Below are positions 8,370 through 17,109 of a stretch of 45,853 nucleotides of DNA, in pieces. A program made the position numbers and the translations under genes. Positions within the stretch are counted from its first letter, which is position 1. The number at the start of each line of letters is the position of its first letter. The notes beneath the pieces are model-generated. The model was not told the origin of the DNA and ran no database searches. It saw only the letters and a program-made list of their open reading frames with translations. Source of the stretch: Phormidium tenue FACHB-1050 (GTDB taxonomy: Bacteria; Cyanobacteriota; Cyanobacteriia; Pseudanabaenales; Pseudanabaenaceae); assembly GCF_014696925.1 (NCBI RefSeq), contig NZ_JACJQY010000046.1, forward strand, positions 1-45,853, in the 5' to 3' direction.

Positions 8370-8418
8370 TCAGCAATTCTCATTATAGAGATTGCTTTTT
8401 TATAATGAGAATTGCTGA
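8370..8418. repeat. 18-bp perfect hairpin
   Basis: TCAGCAATTCTCATTATA (8370-8387) pairs perfectly with 8401-8418 across a 13-nt loop. Together with the two structures before it, it fills the 393-bp gap between accA and the dCache sensor gene. I see no gene in this gap. Confidence 0.8.
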
Positions 8419-8513
8419 ATTGACATTTAGCAAGAGAATATAACAGCTAAGGTTACGTGGAAATTAGCTGTTATAATTGCGGAAATTATTTTGAAATTTT
8501 CTCGGGTGGGTTC

Positions 8514-9647
8514 ATGCAGTTAAGGATTAAAGTTCCATTACTGATTACTTTAGTTGCTTTGATTACATCGCTGTCATTGTCATTATTCTTTTATGCCACT
8601 GCTTTACAATCAATTGAGAATAATCAAAAAGCAGAACTAAACACAACGGTTACTTTAATTCAAAAATATACTGAGGAGCACACAAAAAAAGCTTTGTCTA
8701 GGGCAGAAATGGTTGCATCACTTCCTTCAGTGCAACAGGCTTTTCGGGCAAGAGATCGTGATCAATTAGCTCAGATACTTCTACCCGCTTTTGTGATTCA
8801 ACGCGATCGCTATGATGTTCGTGAAGCCCATTTCCACTTAGCACCAGCAACATCATTTTTGCGTTTATTTTACCTCAAAAAATATGGCGAAGATATGAGT
8901 AGTTTTCGCGAAACAGTCTTAATCACCAATCAAAAACAGGAACCGCAAAGTGGGGTTGAAATAAGTCGGCATGGATTAAATATTCGTGGGGTTGTACCAA
9001 TAGCTGATGCTCAAGGGGCGATTGGTAGTTTTGAGGTCGGCATGAGTTTTAACGGTGTTTTAGATGCGGTCAAACAAGTAACTGGTTTTGAATTGGGAGT
9101 ATTTATTGACAACGATCTAATGACGAAAGTCGCGACTGGACTTCCTGCACCCGAAAGCGATCGCGTGATTGGGGGCTTACGCAATGAAAGTTCTACTAAC
9201 TGGAGTGTGGTGCGATCGCTCGTTTCCCCTGATTTGTTGCGGAAGGTCAACGATACGACTTTAAAATTGCAAAAAATTGATGGTTTTGACTATGGTATTG
9301 CTCTAGTACAACTACTAGACTTTAAAGGCAAGAAAATAGGTGTAGTTGTTGCTGGAAAAAGCTTTGAAGGCTTAACCAGACAGGCTAATGCTGTTCTCAT
9401 TAATGCTATGGTCATTTCATTATTTGCTGTAATCATTTTAGGTGGAACAGCGACGATTTTATTTAATGGATTATTGATGCGACCGATGATTGCTGTTGGT
9501 AATTGCATCACGAGTATGGCGATCGATGATGTTGCTAAACCTATAGATGATCTTGCCTCTCGTCGGGATGAAGTTGGGAAAATTGCTAGAAGTTTGGAAC
9601 TAATCCAACAAAGATTAATTGGATTAAAACAAGACATTAATGGATAG
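8514..9647 (+). CDS. dCache_3 sensor with HAMP and no output domain
   Basis: From ATG 8514 the protein is 377 residues. Membrane segment 1 (about 8-28) is followed by a periplasmic double-Cache region: the run EAHFHLAPATSFLRLFYLKK, YGEDMSSFRETV and RHGLNIRGVVPI matches the dCache_3 pattern. Membrane segment 2 (about 300-330) is followed by a HAMP-like segment (LLMRPMIAVGNCITSMAIDD ... DEVGKIARSLELIQ). The protein ends there: no kinase, MCP signalling or cyclase domain. A GTG at 8457 would add 19 residues of unlikely sequence. The next gene, a ligand-gated channel homologue, begins 22 bp downstream, so the two are probably co-transcribed. Confidence 0.85.
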   Translation: MQLRIKVPLLITLVALITSLSLSLFFYATALQSIENNQKAELNTTVTLIQKYTEEHTKKALSRAEMVASLPSVQQAFRARDRDQLAQILLPAFVIQRDRYDVREAHFHLAPATSFLRLFYLKKYGEDMSSFRETVLITNQKQEPQSGVEISRHGLNIRGVVPIADAQGAIGSFEVGMSFNGVLDAVKQVTGFELGVFIDNDLMTKVATGLPAPESDRVIGGLRNESSTNWSVVRSLVSPDLLRKVNDTTLKLQKIDGFDYGIALVQLLDFKGKKIGVVVAGKSFEGLTRQANAVLINAMVISLFAVIILGGTATILFNGLLMRPMIAVGNCITSMAIDDVAKPIDDLASRRDEVGKIARSLELIQQRLIGLKQDING

Positions 9648-9668
9648 AGCAAGAATAGCTAAAAATCA

Positions 9669-10775
9669 ATGATTAATCTCCGTCGTTTTCTATTTACGCT
9701 AGGGCTTTGCTTACTATTGATTGTAGGGATAGGAGCCGCAAGTGGCTATTCTCAAGAATCTGCTCCCATTGTTGCTGTGAAGCCAAATGTCACTGTGCCG
9801 AATAATGCTTTTCCAAGCAATGTCCCAAAGCCGATTAAGGTCGAGGTTGCTTTAGTGATTAACAACATCTCAAAAATAACTGATGCTGCGGGTACGTTCT
9901 CCGCAGATATTGATCTACGTTTACGTTGGCAGAATCCTAATCAAGCTTTTGATCCCAAAAACACGGGTGTTACTGAACAGAGTTTCATTGCCGAAGAGGC
10001 GATCGCTAAGCTCGCTAATATCTGGAATCCCCAAATCGCGATCGCTAATTTGGCGGAAAAGCCACTAAAATCTGAATCAGAATTATATTTAAACGCTAAT
10101 GGTTCTGTCGTATATCTTCAGCGATTAACTGCTACGTTTGAAGCTAAGTATAAGTTGGCGGATTTCCCTTTTGATCAACAGGTTTTACCAATTCGCCTGA
10201 TATCTAGGTACAACAGTAATAAAGTTGTTTTTTGGCAGACTCAGGATGACATTGATTTTTCTGGTATACCGCAGGAAATTCAATTATCAGGTTGGCATAC
10301 TGGTGATGTTAACTTCTTATTCTCTAACTTTAAGGGTTTAGATGGAGAATCCCATCCTCAATTAGTAGCCCAAACTATGGTAAAACGGATTCCGACTAGT
10401 CATATTCCAGGAGTATTTATCCCTCTGTCTTTAGTGTTGCTCGTACCAACCATCATCGCTCTATGGAGTAATGCTGACTTGGACAAACGAATTTCCGCTT
10501 GGTCAGGCAGCATTTTGACGATGGTGGCGCTCAGTTTCACTATATCGATCCGATATCCAGCATTAAGTATCGACAATGTATTTTTTCAAGTTCTTTGGTT
10601 GGGATTTGCCTTCCAGTTTTTAGGTTTATCCATCAACTTTACGATCATGAATCCAGCAATGGAAAGATTTTTTGGTGGCAAATATGTGGTTGCGGAAATA
10701 ACAAATTTTTTGCGATGGAGTCTGCCATTGGCGCTATTAATTTTAGTCTCACGGGTAATTTTGCTGGCATTATAG
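9669..10775 (+). CDS. Pentameric ligand-gated ion channel homologue (Cys-loop superfamily, prokaryotic)
   Basis: This 368-residue protein has a signal peptide (1-28), an extracellular beta domain (about 55-240) and four membrane helices (about 247-266, 274-297, 303-327, 345-367). Family hallmarks are the FSADIDLRLRWQNPNQAFDP strand, equivalent to the KVRW region of ELIC/GLIC, and FPFDQQ (166-171), the prokaryotic counterpart of the Cys-loop FPxD. ISAWSGSILTMVALSFTISI then fits the pore-lining M2. There are no Cys-loop cysteines, as usual in bacteria. It would form a cation or anion channel in the inner membrane opened by an unknown ligand. The dCache sensor gene just upstream hints at a shared stimulus. 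Confidence 0.87.
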   Translation: MINLRRFLFTLGLCLLLIVGIGAASGYSQESAPIVAVKPNVTVPNNAFPSNVPKPIKVEVALVINNISKITDAAGTFSADIDLRLRWQNPNQAFDPKNTGVTEQSFIAEEAIAKLANIWNPQIAIANLAEKPLKSESELYLNANGSVVYLQRLTATFEAKYKLADFPFDQQVLPIRLISRYNSNKVVFWQTQDDIDFSGIPQEIQLSGWHTGDVNFLFSNFKGLDGESHPQLVAQTMVKRIPTSHIPGVFIPLSLVLLVPTIIALWSNADLDKRISAWSGSILTMVALSFTISIRYPALSIDNVFFQVLWLGFAFQFLGLSINFTIMNPAMERFFGGKYVVAEITNFLRWSLPLALLILVSRVILLAL

Positions 10776-10860
10776 ATTTAGGCTGATCGCTCTTTTTAAT
10801 CCGATCGCACTAAGCATCTCTCCAAAAGGCGATCGCTTTTTGTTTTGTGCTACCATCAGT

Positions 10861-10879
10861 AGTATTGTGAGTAGTACAA
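10861..10879 (+). promoter_or_regulatory. Possible operator of the mazEF-like pair
   Basis: Two direct GTAGTA repeats flank TTGTGA just before the antitoxin ATG at 10887. Their position suits autoregulation by a ribbon-helix-helix antitoxin, which often binds short repeats. There is no further support. Confidence 0.28.
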
Positions 10880-10886
10880 AATAGTT

Positions 10887-11105
10887 ATGAAAGTATCTAT
10901 TTCTCTTCCAGATGAGTTAGTCCATTACGTTGATGATCGCGTAGAAAATCGTAGTCGGCTCATTGAGGGGTTACTGCAAGCATGGCGGAAGCAGCAGGAA
11001 AAGCAGGCGATGGTTGAGGCTTGTTTGTTGTTGGATGAATTGACAAATGATGAGGATGCAGCATGGCAGCAAGCGGCGATTATCGATTGGGAAGTATCTG
11101 GTTAG
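10887..11105 (+). CDS. Ribbon-helix-helix antitoxin (MazE-like)
   Basis: The 72-residue protein opens with KVSISLPDELVHYVDDRVEN, a beta strand and first helix of the MetJ/CopG-type fold, then NRSRLIEGLLQAWRKQQ. Its acidic C-terminus would bind the toxin. The downstream MazF gene overlaps it by 43 nt in another frame, so the two are translationally coupled. This CopG-type/MazF pairing is common in cyanobacteria. Confidence 0.85.
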   Translation: MKVSISLPDELVHYVDDRVENRSRLIEGLLQAWRKQQEKQAMVEACLLLDELTNDEDAAWQQAAIIDWEVSG

Positions 11106-11419
11106 TTAGTTTCGATCCTTCGATTGGTACAGAAATTCGCAAAACGCGTCCTGCGGTGATTATCTCTGGTACTGCTTTTAATCAGCGTAGTAAGGTAACT
11201 GTGTTACCGATTACTTCTGCTAATCCTAGCGATCGCTTACTTCCAGTAATTGTGCCTTTGGTTCCTTCTATTACAAATGGACTTAGCAGTAATAGTTTTG
11301 TGGTCTGTGTCGATCCGATGACTTTTGATAAACGAAGATTGATTCAATGTCTTGGTCAAGTAGATCCGAATCAATTGGAAGAGATACAACAGATTTTGGT
11401 TAGGTATTTAGAACTTTAA
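11063..11419 (+). CDS. mazF: MazF/PemK-family endoribonuclease toxin
   Basis: The 118-residue protein matches MazF: YRLGSIWLVSFDPSIGTEIR with KTRPAVIIS, the VLPITS strand and FVVCVDPMTFDKRRL. MazF toxins are sequence-specific mRNA interferases. The start ATG 11063 lies within the antitoxin gene, a 43-nt overlap that is long for this family. The region continues downstream into the restriction-methylation island. Confidence 0.92.
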   Translation: MAASGDYRLGSIWLVSFDPSIGTEIRKTRPAVIISGTAFNQRSKVTVLPITSANPSDRLLPVIVPLVPSITNGLSSNSFVVCVDPMTFDKRRLIQCLGQVDPNQLEEIQQILVRYLEL

Positions 11420-11539
11420 CTAGAAACGATATTTCAAGGGGCGATCGCATCAAATAATCTCTGCTAATCTTTGCAAAAGGACATCGCTCTGATTTGGATA
11501 CAAAAATGCTAGAATCATCCGAAAGTTTCAGTAGTTGTC

Positions 11540-14500
11540 ATGAACGATCGCGATCGCACTAATATTCAGGGATTTTTAGCTAAATGGCAAGGCTCACAGG
11601 GAAATGAGCGGGCTAATTATCAGACTTTTTTTGATGATTTGTGTGTGGCGTTGGGTGTGGAGCGTCCGATTCCGAAGGGGACTATGCAGGGTGATCCTTA
11701 CTGTTTTGATAAGGAGATTAAGGTTTTTCATAAGGAAGGAATCAAGACAAATTTTGTGGATTTCCATCGGGAGGGACATTTCTTAATTGAAGCGAAACAG
11801 GGGAGTGATAAGCCTAAGCAAAGTTCGCCGAAGCGGGGGACTGAGAGTTATTTGCGGATGATGGAGAAGGCTTTTTATCAGGCTTTGAGCTATACGCCGT
11901 TTTTAAATAGCAAGCCGCCGTTTTTGATGACTTGTGATATTGGTTCGCATTTTGAGCTATGGATGAGCTTTAGTGGCAACTATGGCGGCTATGGAGCGCG
12001 GGAAGTAATTGCGCTTGATCGCCTATTGGATGAGAAGGTTTTCGATCGCTTTGTGGCAATTTTTAGCGATCCGCAAAGCCTGAATCCTGAGAAGTATCGG
12101 GCGCGGGTGACGCGAGAGGTGGCGGGGACTTTGGCGAAGTTGGCGAAGTGGCTAGAGGAGCAGGGTAAGGAACCACAGGAGGTGGCGAATTTTTTGATGC
12201 GCTGCATTTTTACGATGTTTGCGGAGGATGTGCGGTTGTTGCAGGGGGAGATTTTTACGCGGGCGTTACAGGAGCGCTGGATTCCTGAACCGAATCGATT
12301 TAAAGCTGAGATTGAGGATTTGTGGAAGGTGATGAATACGGGTGGGAAATTCAATTTTGATGCGATTCCCCAGTTTAATGGCAGTTTCTTTGCGAATGCG
12401 ATCGCCTTTGATTTGCCGAGGGAGCAGCTAGAGGTGTTGTATGAGGCGGCGCAAAAGGATTGGCGCGAGGTGGAGCCTGCGATTTTTGGGACTTTGTTGG
12501 AACGGGCTTTAGAAAAGAAGGAGCGCAGTCGATTGGGGGCGCATTATACGCCGCGATCGTATGTGGAGAGGTTGGTGCGTCCTGTGGTGATGGAACCTTT
12601 GCGGGAGGAGTGGCTTTTGGTTGAGACAGAGGTTAATCGACTTTTGGTGCTGAAGGATGGGCAGGAGGAACCAACTAAGGCGCAAAGGGATAAGGCGGCG
12701 GTGGAGATTCGGGCGTTTTTGGAGCGTTTGCAAGGGGTGCAGATTCTCGATCCTGCTTGCGGTTCTGGCAATTTCTTGTATGTGACGTTGGATTTGATCA
12801 AGACGTTGGAGCAGGAGGTGCAGATGCGGCTTTTGGATGTGTTGGGGAAGGTGACGACGGATTTATTAGAGGAGTTCGATCCGCGTTTGGCGGGGCGAAA
12901 GCAGGTGAATCCTTCGCAATTTTTGGGTATTGAGATTAATCCAAGGGCGGCAGCGATCGCGGAGTTGGTGATTTGGATTGGTTATTTGCAGTGGCATTTT
13001 AAACGTTATGGGACTACGCCTCCACCTGAGCCAATTTTGCAGGATTTTCATAATATCGAGTTTCGGGATGCGGTGTTGGCTTATGATGGGCGGGAGCTTG
13101 ATGTGGATGCGAAGACGGGTAAGGTTCGGAGTCGTTGGGGTGGGCGGACGATGAGGCATCCTGTGACGGGTGAGGATGTGCCTGATCCGTCGGATCAGGT
13201 TCCCATCTATCGCTACATAAATCCGCGTCCTGCGGTGTGGCAAGAGGCTGATTACATCGTTTCTAATCCTCCTTTTATTGGAAAAATAAATATGCGTGAA
13301 GCGCTTGGAGATGGCTATGTCCAAGCCTTGAGAGCAACTCATAAAGACATTCCAGACTCTGCTGATTTAGTAATGTATTGGTGGGATCAAGCTGCTCACT
13401 TAACTCGTCAAAACAAGATTAAAGCTTTTGGATTTATATCGACTAACTCTTTACGTCAAACTTATAATCGACGAGTGACACAAACTCATCTTGAAGCAGG
13501 CAAAGAATCAATTTCTCTTATTTTTGCTATTCCAGATCATCCTTGGGTAGATGGTGTAAACGATGCTAATGTACGCATTTCAATGACAGCAGGAGTACTA
13601 AGAAATAGTGATGGAAGATTGTTGGAAGTAATTAGAGAAGAGTATCTTGATGCTTCTGAAGATACGGAAATTCAATTAGATTTTAAGAGTAGCATTGGTA
13701 AGATTCAGGCAAATTTGACAATAGGAGCTTCTGTTACGAAAGCAATCTCTTTACAAGCAAATTCAAAAGTTGCAAATACTGGTTTAACGGTTGGTGGACG
13801 TGGATTTTTATTAGATGAGCAAGAATATCAACAATTAATTACTTCTGAACCAAGTAGTAAGTCACTTATTTTTCCTGTAGTGAATGGGCGTGATTTAACT
13901 GATAGATGCCGAAATCTTTGGATAGTTGACACTCTAGATCTATCCGAAAATACTTTAATTCAAGATTTTCCTAAAATCTATCAACATCTATTTGAAAGAG
14001 TTTATCCCGAAAGACAAACAAATCCTGATCCAAAGTTGAGAAAGTATTGGTGGTTGCCAAGACGTAGTAATGAAAAAGTAAGAAACTCAATCGCAGGAAT
14101 TAATCGCTACATTGCTACAGTCCTCACATCTAAGCATCGTGTTTTTACTTTTTTAGACTCTGACGTTAGATCGGAAATTAGTATTGTTGTGATCGCAATT
14201 GAAGATGCTTATCATCTTGGAATTCTAAGTAGCTATATACATTTGACTTGGGCTTTAGCTGTTGGTGCAACCCTTGAAGATCGTCCTAGATATATTAAAT
14301 CTCATTGCTTTGAAGCATTCCCTTTCCCAGATGCAACATTAGAACAAAAAGAAAAAATTCGACAACTAGGCGAAAGACTCGATCGCCATCGCAAACAAGT
14401 CCAAGCCCAACATCCCGAAATCACGATAACAGGAATGTATAACCTCCTCGAAAAACTCCGCAAAGGCGAAGACTTCACCGACAAAGATCGAGAATACAAC

Positions 14501-15262
14501 AACAAAGCCCTAGTCTCCACCCTCAAACAAATCCACGACGAACTAGACAACGCTGTACTAGAAGCCTACGGATGGGAAGATTTGAAACCATCTTCTCTCC
14601 ATCAGATTACTGATAGCCCCCCTAGCCCCCCAATTCTGGGGGGAACAGAACCATTCCATGAGTCAAAGTCCCCCAGTATTGGGGGATTTAGGGGGCTTGA
14701 CAACCTATCGGGTGAGGGTCTTACCGACTCTCAATCAACTGATAGCCCCCCTAGCCCCCCAATTCTGGGGGGAACAGAACCCTCCAATCAGTCAAAGTCC
14801 CCCAGTATTGGGGGATTTAGGGGGCTTGACAACCTATCGGGTGAAAGTCTCACCGAAATCATCCTCGATCGCCTAGTCACCCTCAACGCCCAACGCGCCG
14901 AAGAAGAACGTAACGGACATATACGCTGGCTCCGTCCCGAATACCAAGCACCCAACGAAGTCCGCACCCAAACCATCATCGAAGGTGTTGGCGAAAGTGA
15001 AGAAGTAGCGATCTCCCCAGCCGAAGTCAAAACCTTCCCCAAACAACCCAAAGACCAACTCGCCGCCATACGCGACCTCCTCCGCACCAGCAACAACCCT
15101 TGGACGATCGCCCAAATCGCCGCCCAATTTAAAAACGGGAATAGATATAAAAATGCAATTTCCGAAAATCTCGAACGCCTAGAATGGTTCGGCATCCTGC
15201 ACTGCCATCAAGACGGACAAATCAAATATTGGCAACACATCGAAACCCAGCAAGCAAGTTAA
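11540..15262 (+). CDS. Type IIG (MmeI-like) restriction enzyme / adenine DNA methyltransferase
   Basis: The protein is 1240 residues. The N-terminus has a PD-(D/E)xK nuclease pattern, D74...E84-A-K86 (HREGHFLIEAKQG). A helical spacer follows, then HYTPRSYVERLVRPVVMEP, methyltransferase motif I DPACGSGNF (from D404) and motif IV NPPF (from N576), which marks N6-adenine methylation. About residues 600-930 look like the target-recognition domain. A single polypeptide that both cuts and methylates is typical of MmeI-type enzymes; PglX or DrmMI-like methylases are the main alternatives, but the N-terminal nuclease pattern favours type IIG. Composition is mosaic: G-rich coding strand to about 13.2 kb, A+T-rich without HIP1 in the recognition region, C-rich after about 14.34 kb. 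Two palindromic repeat units are inserted in frame near residues 1025-1104. Confidence 0.85.
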   Translation: MNDRDRTNIQGFLAKWQGSQGNERANYQTFFDDLCVALGVERPIPKGTMQGDPYCFDKEIKVFHKEGIKTNFVDFHREGHFLIEAKQGSDKPKQSSPKRGTESYLRMMEKAFYQALSYTPFLNSKPPFLMTCDIGSHFELWMSFSGNYGGYGAREVIALDRLLDEKVFDRFVAIFSDPQSLNPEKYRARVTREVAGTLAKLAKWLEEQGKEPQEVANFLMRCIFTMFAEDVRLLQGEIFTRALQERWIPEPNRFKAEIEDLWKVMNTGGKFNFDAIPQFNGSFFANAIAFDLPREQLEVLYEAAQKDWREVEPAIFGTLLERALEKKERSRLGAHYTPRSYVERLVRPVVMEPLREEWLLVETEVNRLLVLKDGQEEPTKAQRDKAAVEIRAFLERLQGVQILDPACGSGNFLYVTLDLIKTLEQEVQMRLLDVLGKVTTDLLEEFDPRLAGRKQVNPSQFLGIEINPRAAAIAELVIWIGYLQWHFKRYGTTPPPEPILQDFHNIEFRDAVLAYDGRELDVDAKTGKVRSRWGGRTMRHPVTGEDVPDPSDQVPIYRYINPRPAVWQEADYIVSNPPFIGKINMREALGDGYVQALRATHKDIPDSADLVMYWWDQAAHLTRQNKIKAFGFISTNSLRQTYNRRVTQTHLEAGKESISLIFAIPDHPWVDGVNDANVRISMTAGVLRNSDGRLLEVIREEYLDASEDTEIQLDFKSSIGKIQANLTIGASVTKAISLQANSKVANTGLTVGGRGFLLDEQEYQQLITSEPSSKSLIFPVVNGRDLTDRCRNLWIVDTLDLSENTLIQDFPKIYQHLFERVYPERQTNPDPKLRKYWWLPRRSNEKVRNSIAGINRYIATVLTSKHRVFTFLDSDVRSEISIVVIAIEDAYHLGILSSYIHLTWALAVGATLEDRPRYIKSHCFEAFPFPDATLEQKEKIRQLGERLDRHRKQVQAQHPEITITGMYNLLEKLRKGEDFTDKDREYNNKALVSTLKQIHDELDNAVLEAYGWEDLKPSSLHQITDSPPSPPILGGTEPFHESKSPSIGGFRGLDNLSGEGLTDSQSTDSPPSPPILGGTEPSNQSKSPSIGGFRGLDNLSGESLTEIILDRLVTLNAQRAEEERNGHIRWLRPEYQAPNEVRTQTIIEGVGESEEVAISPAEVKTFPKQPKDQLAAIRDLLRTSNNPWTIAQIAAQFKNGNRYKNAISENLERLEWFGILHCHQDGQIKYWQHIETQQAS
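14612..14849. repeat. Two 129-bp direct repeats, each with palindromes, inside a coding region
   Basis: Copy 1 begins at 14612 and copy 2 at 14741. Each carries AGCCCCCCTAGCCCCCC and its complement-like arm GGGGGATTTAGGGGGCT, with inner CCCCCAGTATTGGGGG. The period of 129 bp equals 43 codons, so the methyltransferase frame stays open; the encoded peptide includes SPPSPPILGGTEP and SPSIGGFRGLDNLSGE. This CCCCCAGTATTGGGGG-type element is a familiar dispersed cyanobacterial repeat. Confidence 0.92.
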
Positions 15263-15396
15263 ATATAAAACGTGCTATTGTATAAATAGCCCTTCCCTTT
15301 GCGAAGTCTCAAGTTCCACTTGGGATACGTCTAAAAACAATCCCTAAAAAGATTAGTCCAATGACATAGCAAGGGCGGGGCTTTTGATTGCCTAAA

Positions 15397-16227
15397 TTAC
15401 TTAGTTTTTGACACATCAATTTCATGCTCCCTCGGCTTAAATAACCAATGACGATAGGGATGTAACCAAGAATTTCTCACATCACTTCGCGCCGTACTTA
15501 CCCCAATATTAAAGTTTGGATATATTTTACGAATGCGCTGACTAATGTACTTGTATAGCTTTTCCTTTGCAATGGTTCTCTTACCCCGAAACCTTGAACC
15601 TTCTGGCTTTTCCTTGTGCTTATCATTTAGCCGAAACTGCATTGAACCTAAAACAACATCTAAACATTGCATAATTGCATGATCGTGAGACTTTACTTCA
15701 GCTATCTGATTCAAAGAAATTTTAATATTTGCCTCCTCAAATTGGCGGAAATGATTCAGCCCTGCAATATACGCTTTAAAACTTGCAACCTTCTCTCTAG
15801 TGTCAGGCAAATCATCAAAATAGAGCCTAACTTGAATAGGTAAATTTGTTGGATTAGAATATTGCAAACCGAAAGCGTGCTTTACAAACTGATAATATAG
15901 CAAAAAATATTCATTCTCTAATTGCTCAGAACGTAAGCTTTTAGCAACAATACTATTTTGCGTAAACATAATCCTAGTCTTGACCTTATCAACTTCCACT
16001 AAGTCAAAAAATGTTTCCATTAGCCCAAGATATTTACTTAAATATTGATCTGTAACCTTTGACCATTTTGCTTCTTTAAGTAAATTGAGTTCTATTTTTC
16101 GATCCTGCAAAATTTTTCGCACTTGATCCAAGTCCGAAGAACGAACTAAAACACCACCATAAAAATTAGAGAAATATTTGCCATTATCAATTGATTCATC
16201 GCAATAGATTAAATATTCTTGAGACAA
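15397..16227 (-). CDS. DUF3800 domain protein
   Basis: The 276-residue protein starts YLIYCDES, the first acidic motif of DUF3800, and has YFDDLPDT and SHDHAIMQCLDVVLGSMQFR later, the expected spacing of acidic residues in this RNase H-like fold. DUF3800 proteins often sit in defence islands next to restriction or nuclease genes; their activity is not settled. The start is TTG 16227 with AGGA about 8 nt upstream; no ATG is available before the YCDES motif. It faces the restriction-methylation gene convergently and is A+T-rich without HIP1 sites, as expected for acquired DNA. Confidence 0.85.
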   Translation of the reverse strand: MSQEYLIYCDESIDNGKYFSNFYGGVLVRSSDLDQVRKILQDRKIELNLLKEAKWSKVTDQYLSKYLGLMETFFDLVEVDKVKTRIMFTQNSIVAKSLRSEQLENEYFLLYYQFVKHAFGLQYSNPTNLPIQVRLYFDDLPDTREKVASFKAYIAGLNHFRQFEEANIKISLNQIAEVKSHDHAIMQCLDVVLGSMQFRLNDKHKEKPEGSRFRGKRTIAKEKLYKYISQRIRKIYPNFNIGVSTARSDVRNSWLHPYRHWLFKPREHEIDVSKTK

Positions 16228-16302
16228 GCGAATTATCCTAGCTTTTACTAAAAATTTGGGTATATTGTACCAAATGCTAAAGCATCTTAACTAGCAGCAA
16301 CA

Positions 16303-17025
16303 ATGAACGCAGCCGATCGCACCCCACCGCAAATTACTCCAAATATCCAAGAAACAGCACAAAAACTCTTTAGCGAAATTAGTCAGCTTATTGACGCAGC
16401 TAAACAACGTGCCGCCATTGATCTAATTAGAAATGCCGAACTTGTACACAAACCTGAAGCCCCCATTCGTCATCATTTAGAACAACTGCGTCAAGAGCAG
16501 CAAATATCCACAGACTTACTGCTCAAAGATCCTTACATCCTCGACTTTTTAGATATAAGCGATCGCTACCATGAAAAAGATCTCGAAGATGCCATCTTGC
16601 GGGATATCGAGAAATTTTTACTAGAACTTGGTGCAGGCTTCACCTTTATCGCAAGACAAAAACGCATCCAAATCGATAACGATGACTTTTATATTGACCT
16701 GCTGTTCTATAACCGCAAACTCAAACGCCTTGTCGCAATCGGCCTCAAACTCGGCAACTTTCGCCACGAATACAAAAGCCAAATGGAATTGTATCTAAGA
16801 TGGCTTGCCAAATATGACCAAGAGAGTGATGAACAATCACCTTTGGGAATCATTTTATGTGCAGGTAAAAAACAAGAACAAATTGAATTGCTCGAACTAG
16901 ACAAAAGTGGTATCCACGTTGCAGAATATCTCACCGTGCTACCACCCAAAGAATTGCTTCAGGCAAAATTACAAGAAGCGATCGCATCCACCCGTCGCCG
17001 TTTACCTTCATCAGCAGAGGATTGA
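16303..17025 (+). CDS. YhcG/DUF1016-type PD-(D/E)xK protein, shortened, catalytic Glu replaced
   Basis: Residues 73-165 match the YhcG C-terminal nuclease: LLKDPYILDFLDI, YHEKDLEDAILRDIEKFLLE, FTFIARQKRIQIDNDDFYID, LLFYNRKLKRLVAI. The catalytic ELK of the family reads G147-L-K149 here; D132 remains. Full-length members are about 330-370 residues, with an N-terminal DUF1016_N winged-helix region. Here the protein is 240 residues and only about 70 residues precede the nuclease domain, so most of that region is missing. The gene still has an open frame and a normal start, so it may be a non-catalytic derivative or a decaying gene. Confidence 0.85.
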   Translation: MNAADRTPPQITPNIQETAQKLFSEISQLIDAAKQRAAIDLIRNAELVHKPEAPIRHHLEQLRQEQQISTDLLLKDPYILDFLDISDRYHEKDLEDAILRDIEKFLLELGAGFTFIARQKRIQIDNDDFYIDLLFYNRKLKRLVAIGLKLGNFRHEYKSQMELYLRWLAKYDQESDEQSPLGIILCAGKKQEQIELLELDKSGIHVAEYLTVLPPKELLQAKLQEAIASTRRRLPSSAED

Positions 17026-17109
17026 GCTATATTCTTGGGCGATCGCCTTTAAGCAACTTGACTAAAAGTACTAAAATCAGATTAGATCGCCAAACTAAAC
17101 TAAAGCTCC

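Noticed and set aside
10826-10846. Terminator after the channel gene (AAAAGGCGATCGCTTTTT)
   Set aside because: The palindrome is a HIP1 octamer with chance A/T flanks and has no loop, so it cannot fold as a normal terminator.
14658-14876. Open frame in another phase across the palindromic repeats
   Set aside because: It exists because the repeats are G/C-rich and lack stops; it has no start signal and lies inside the restriction gene.
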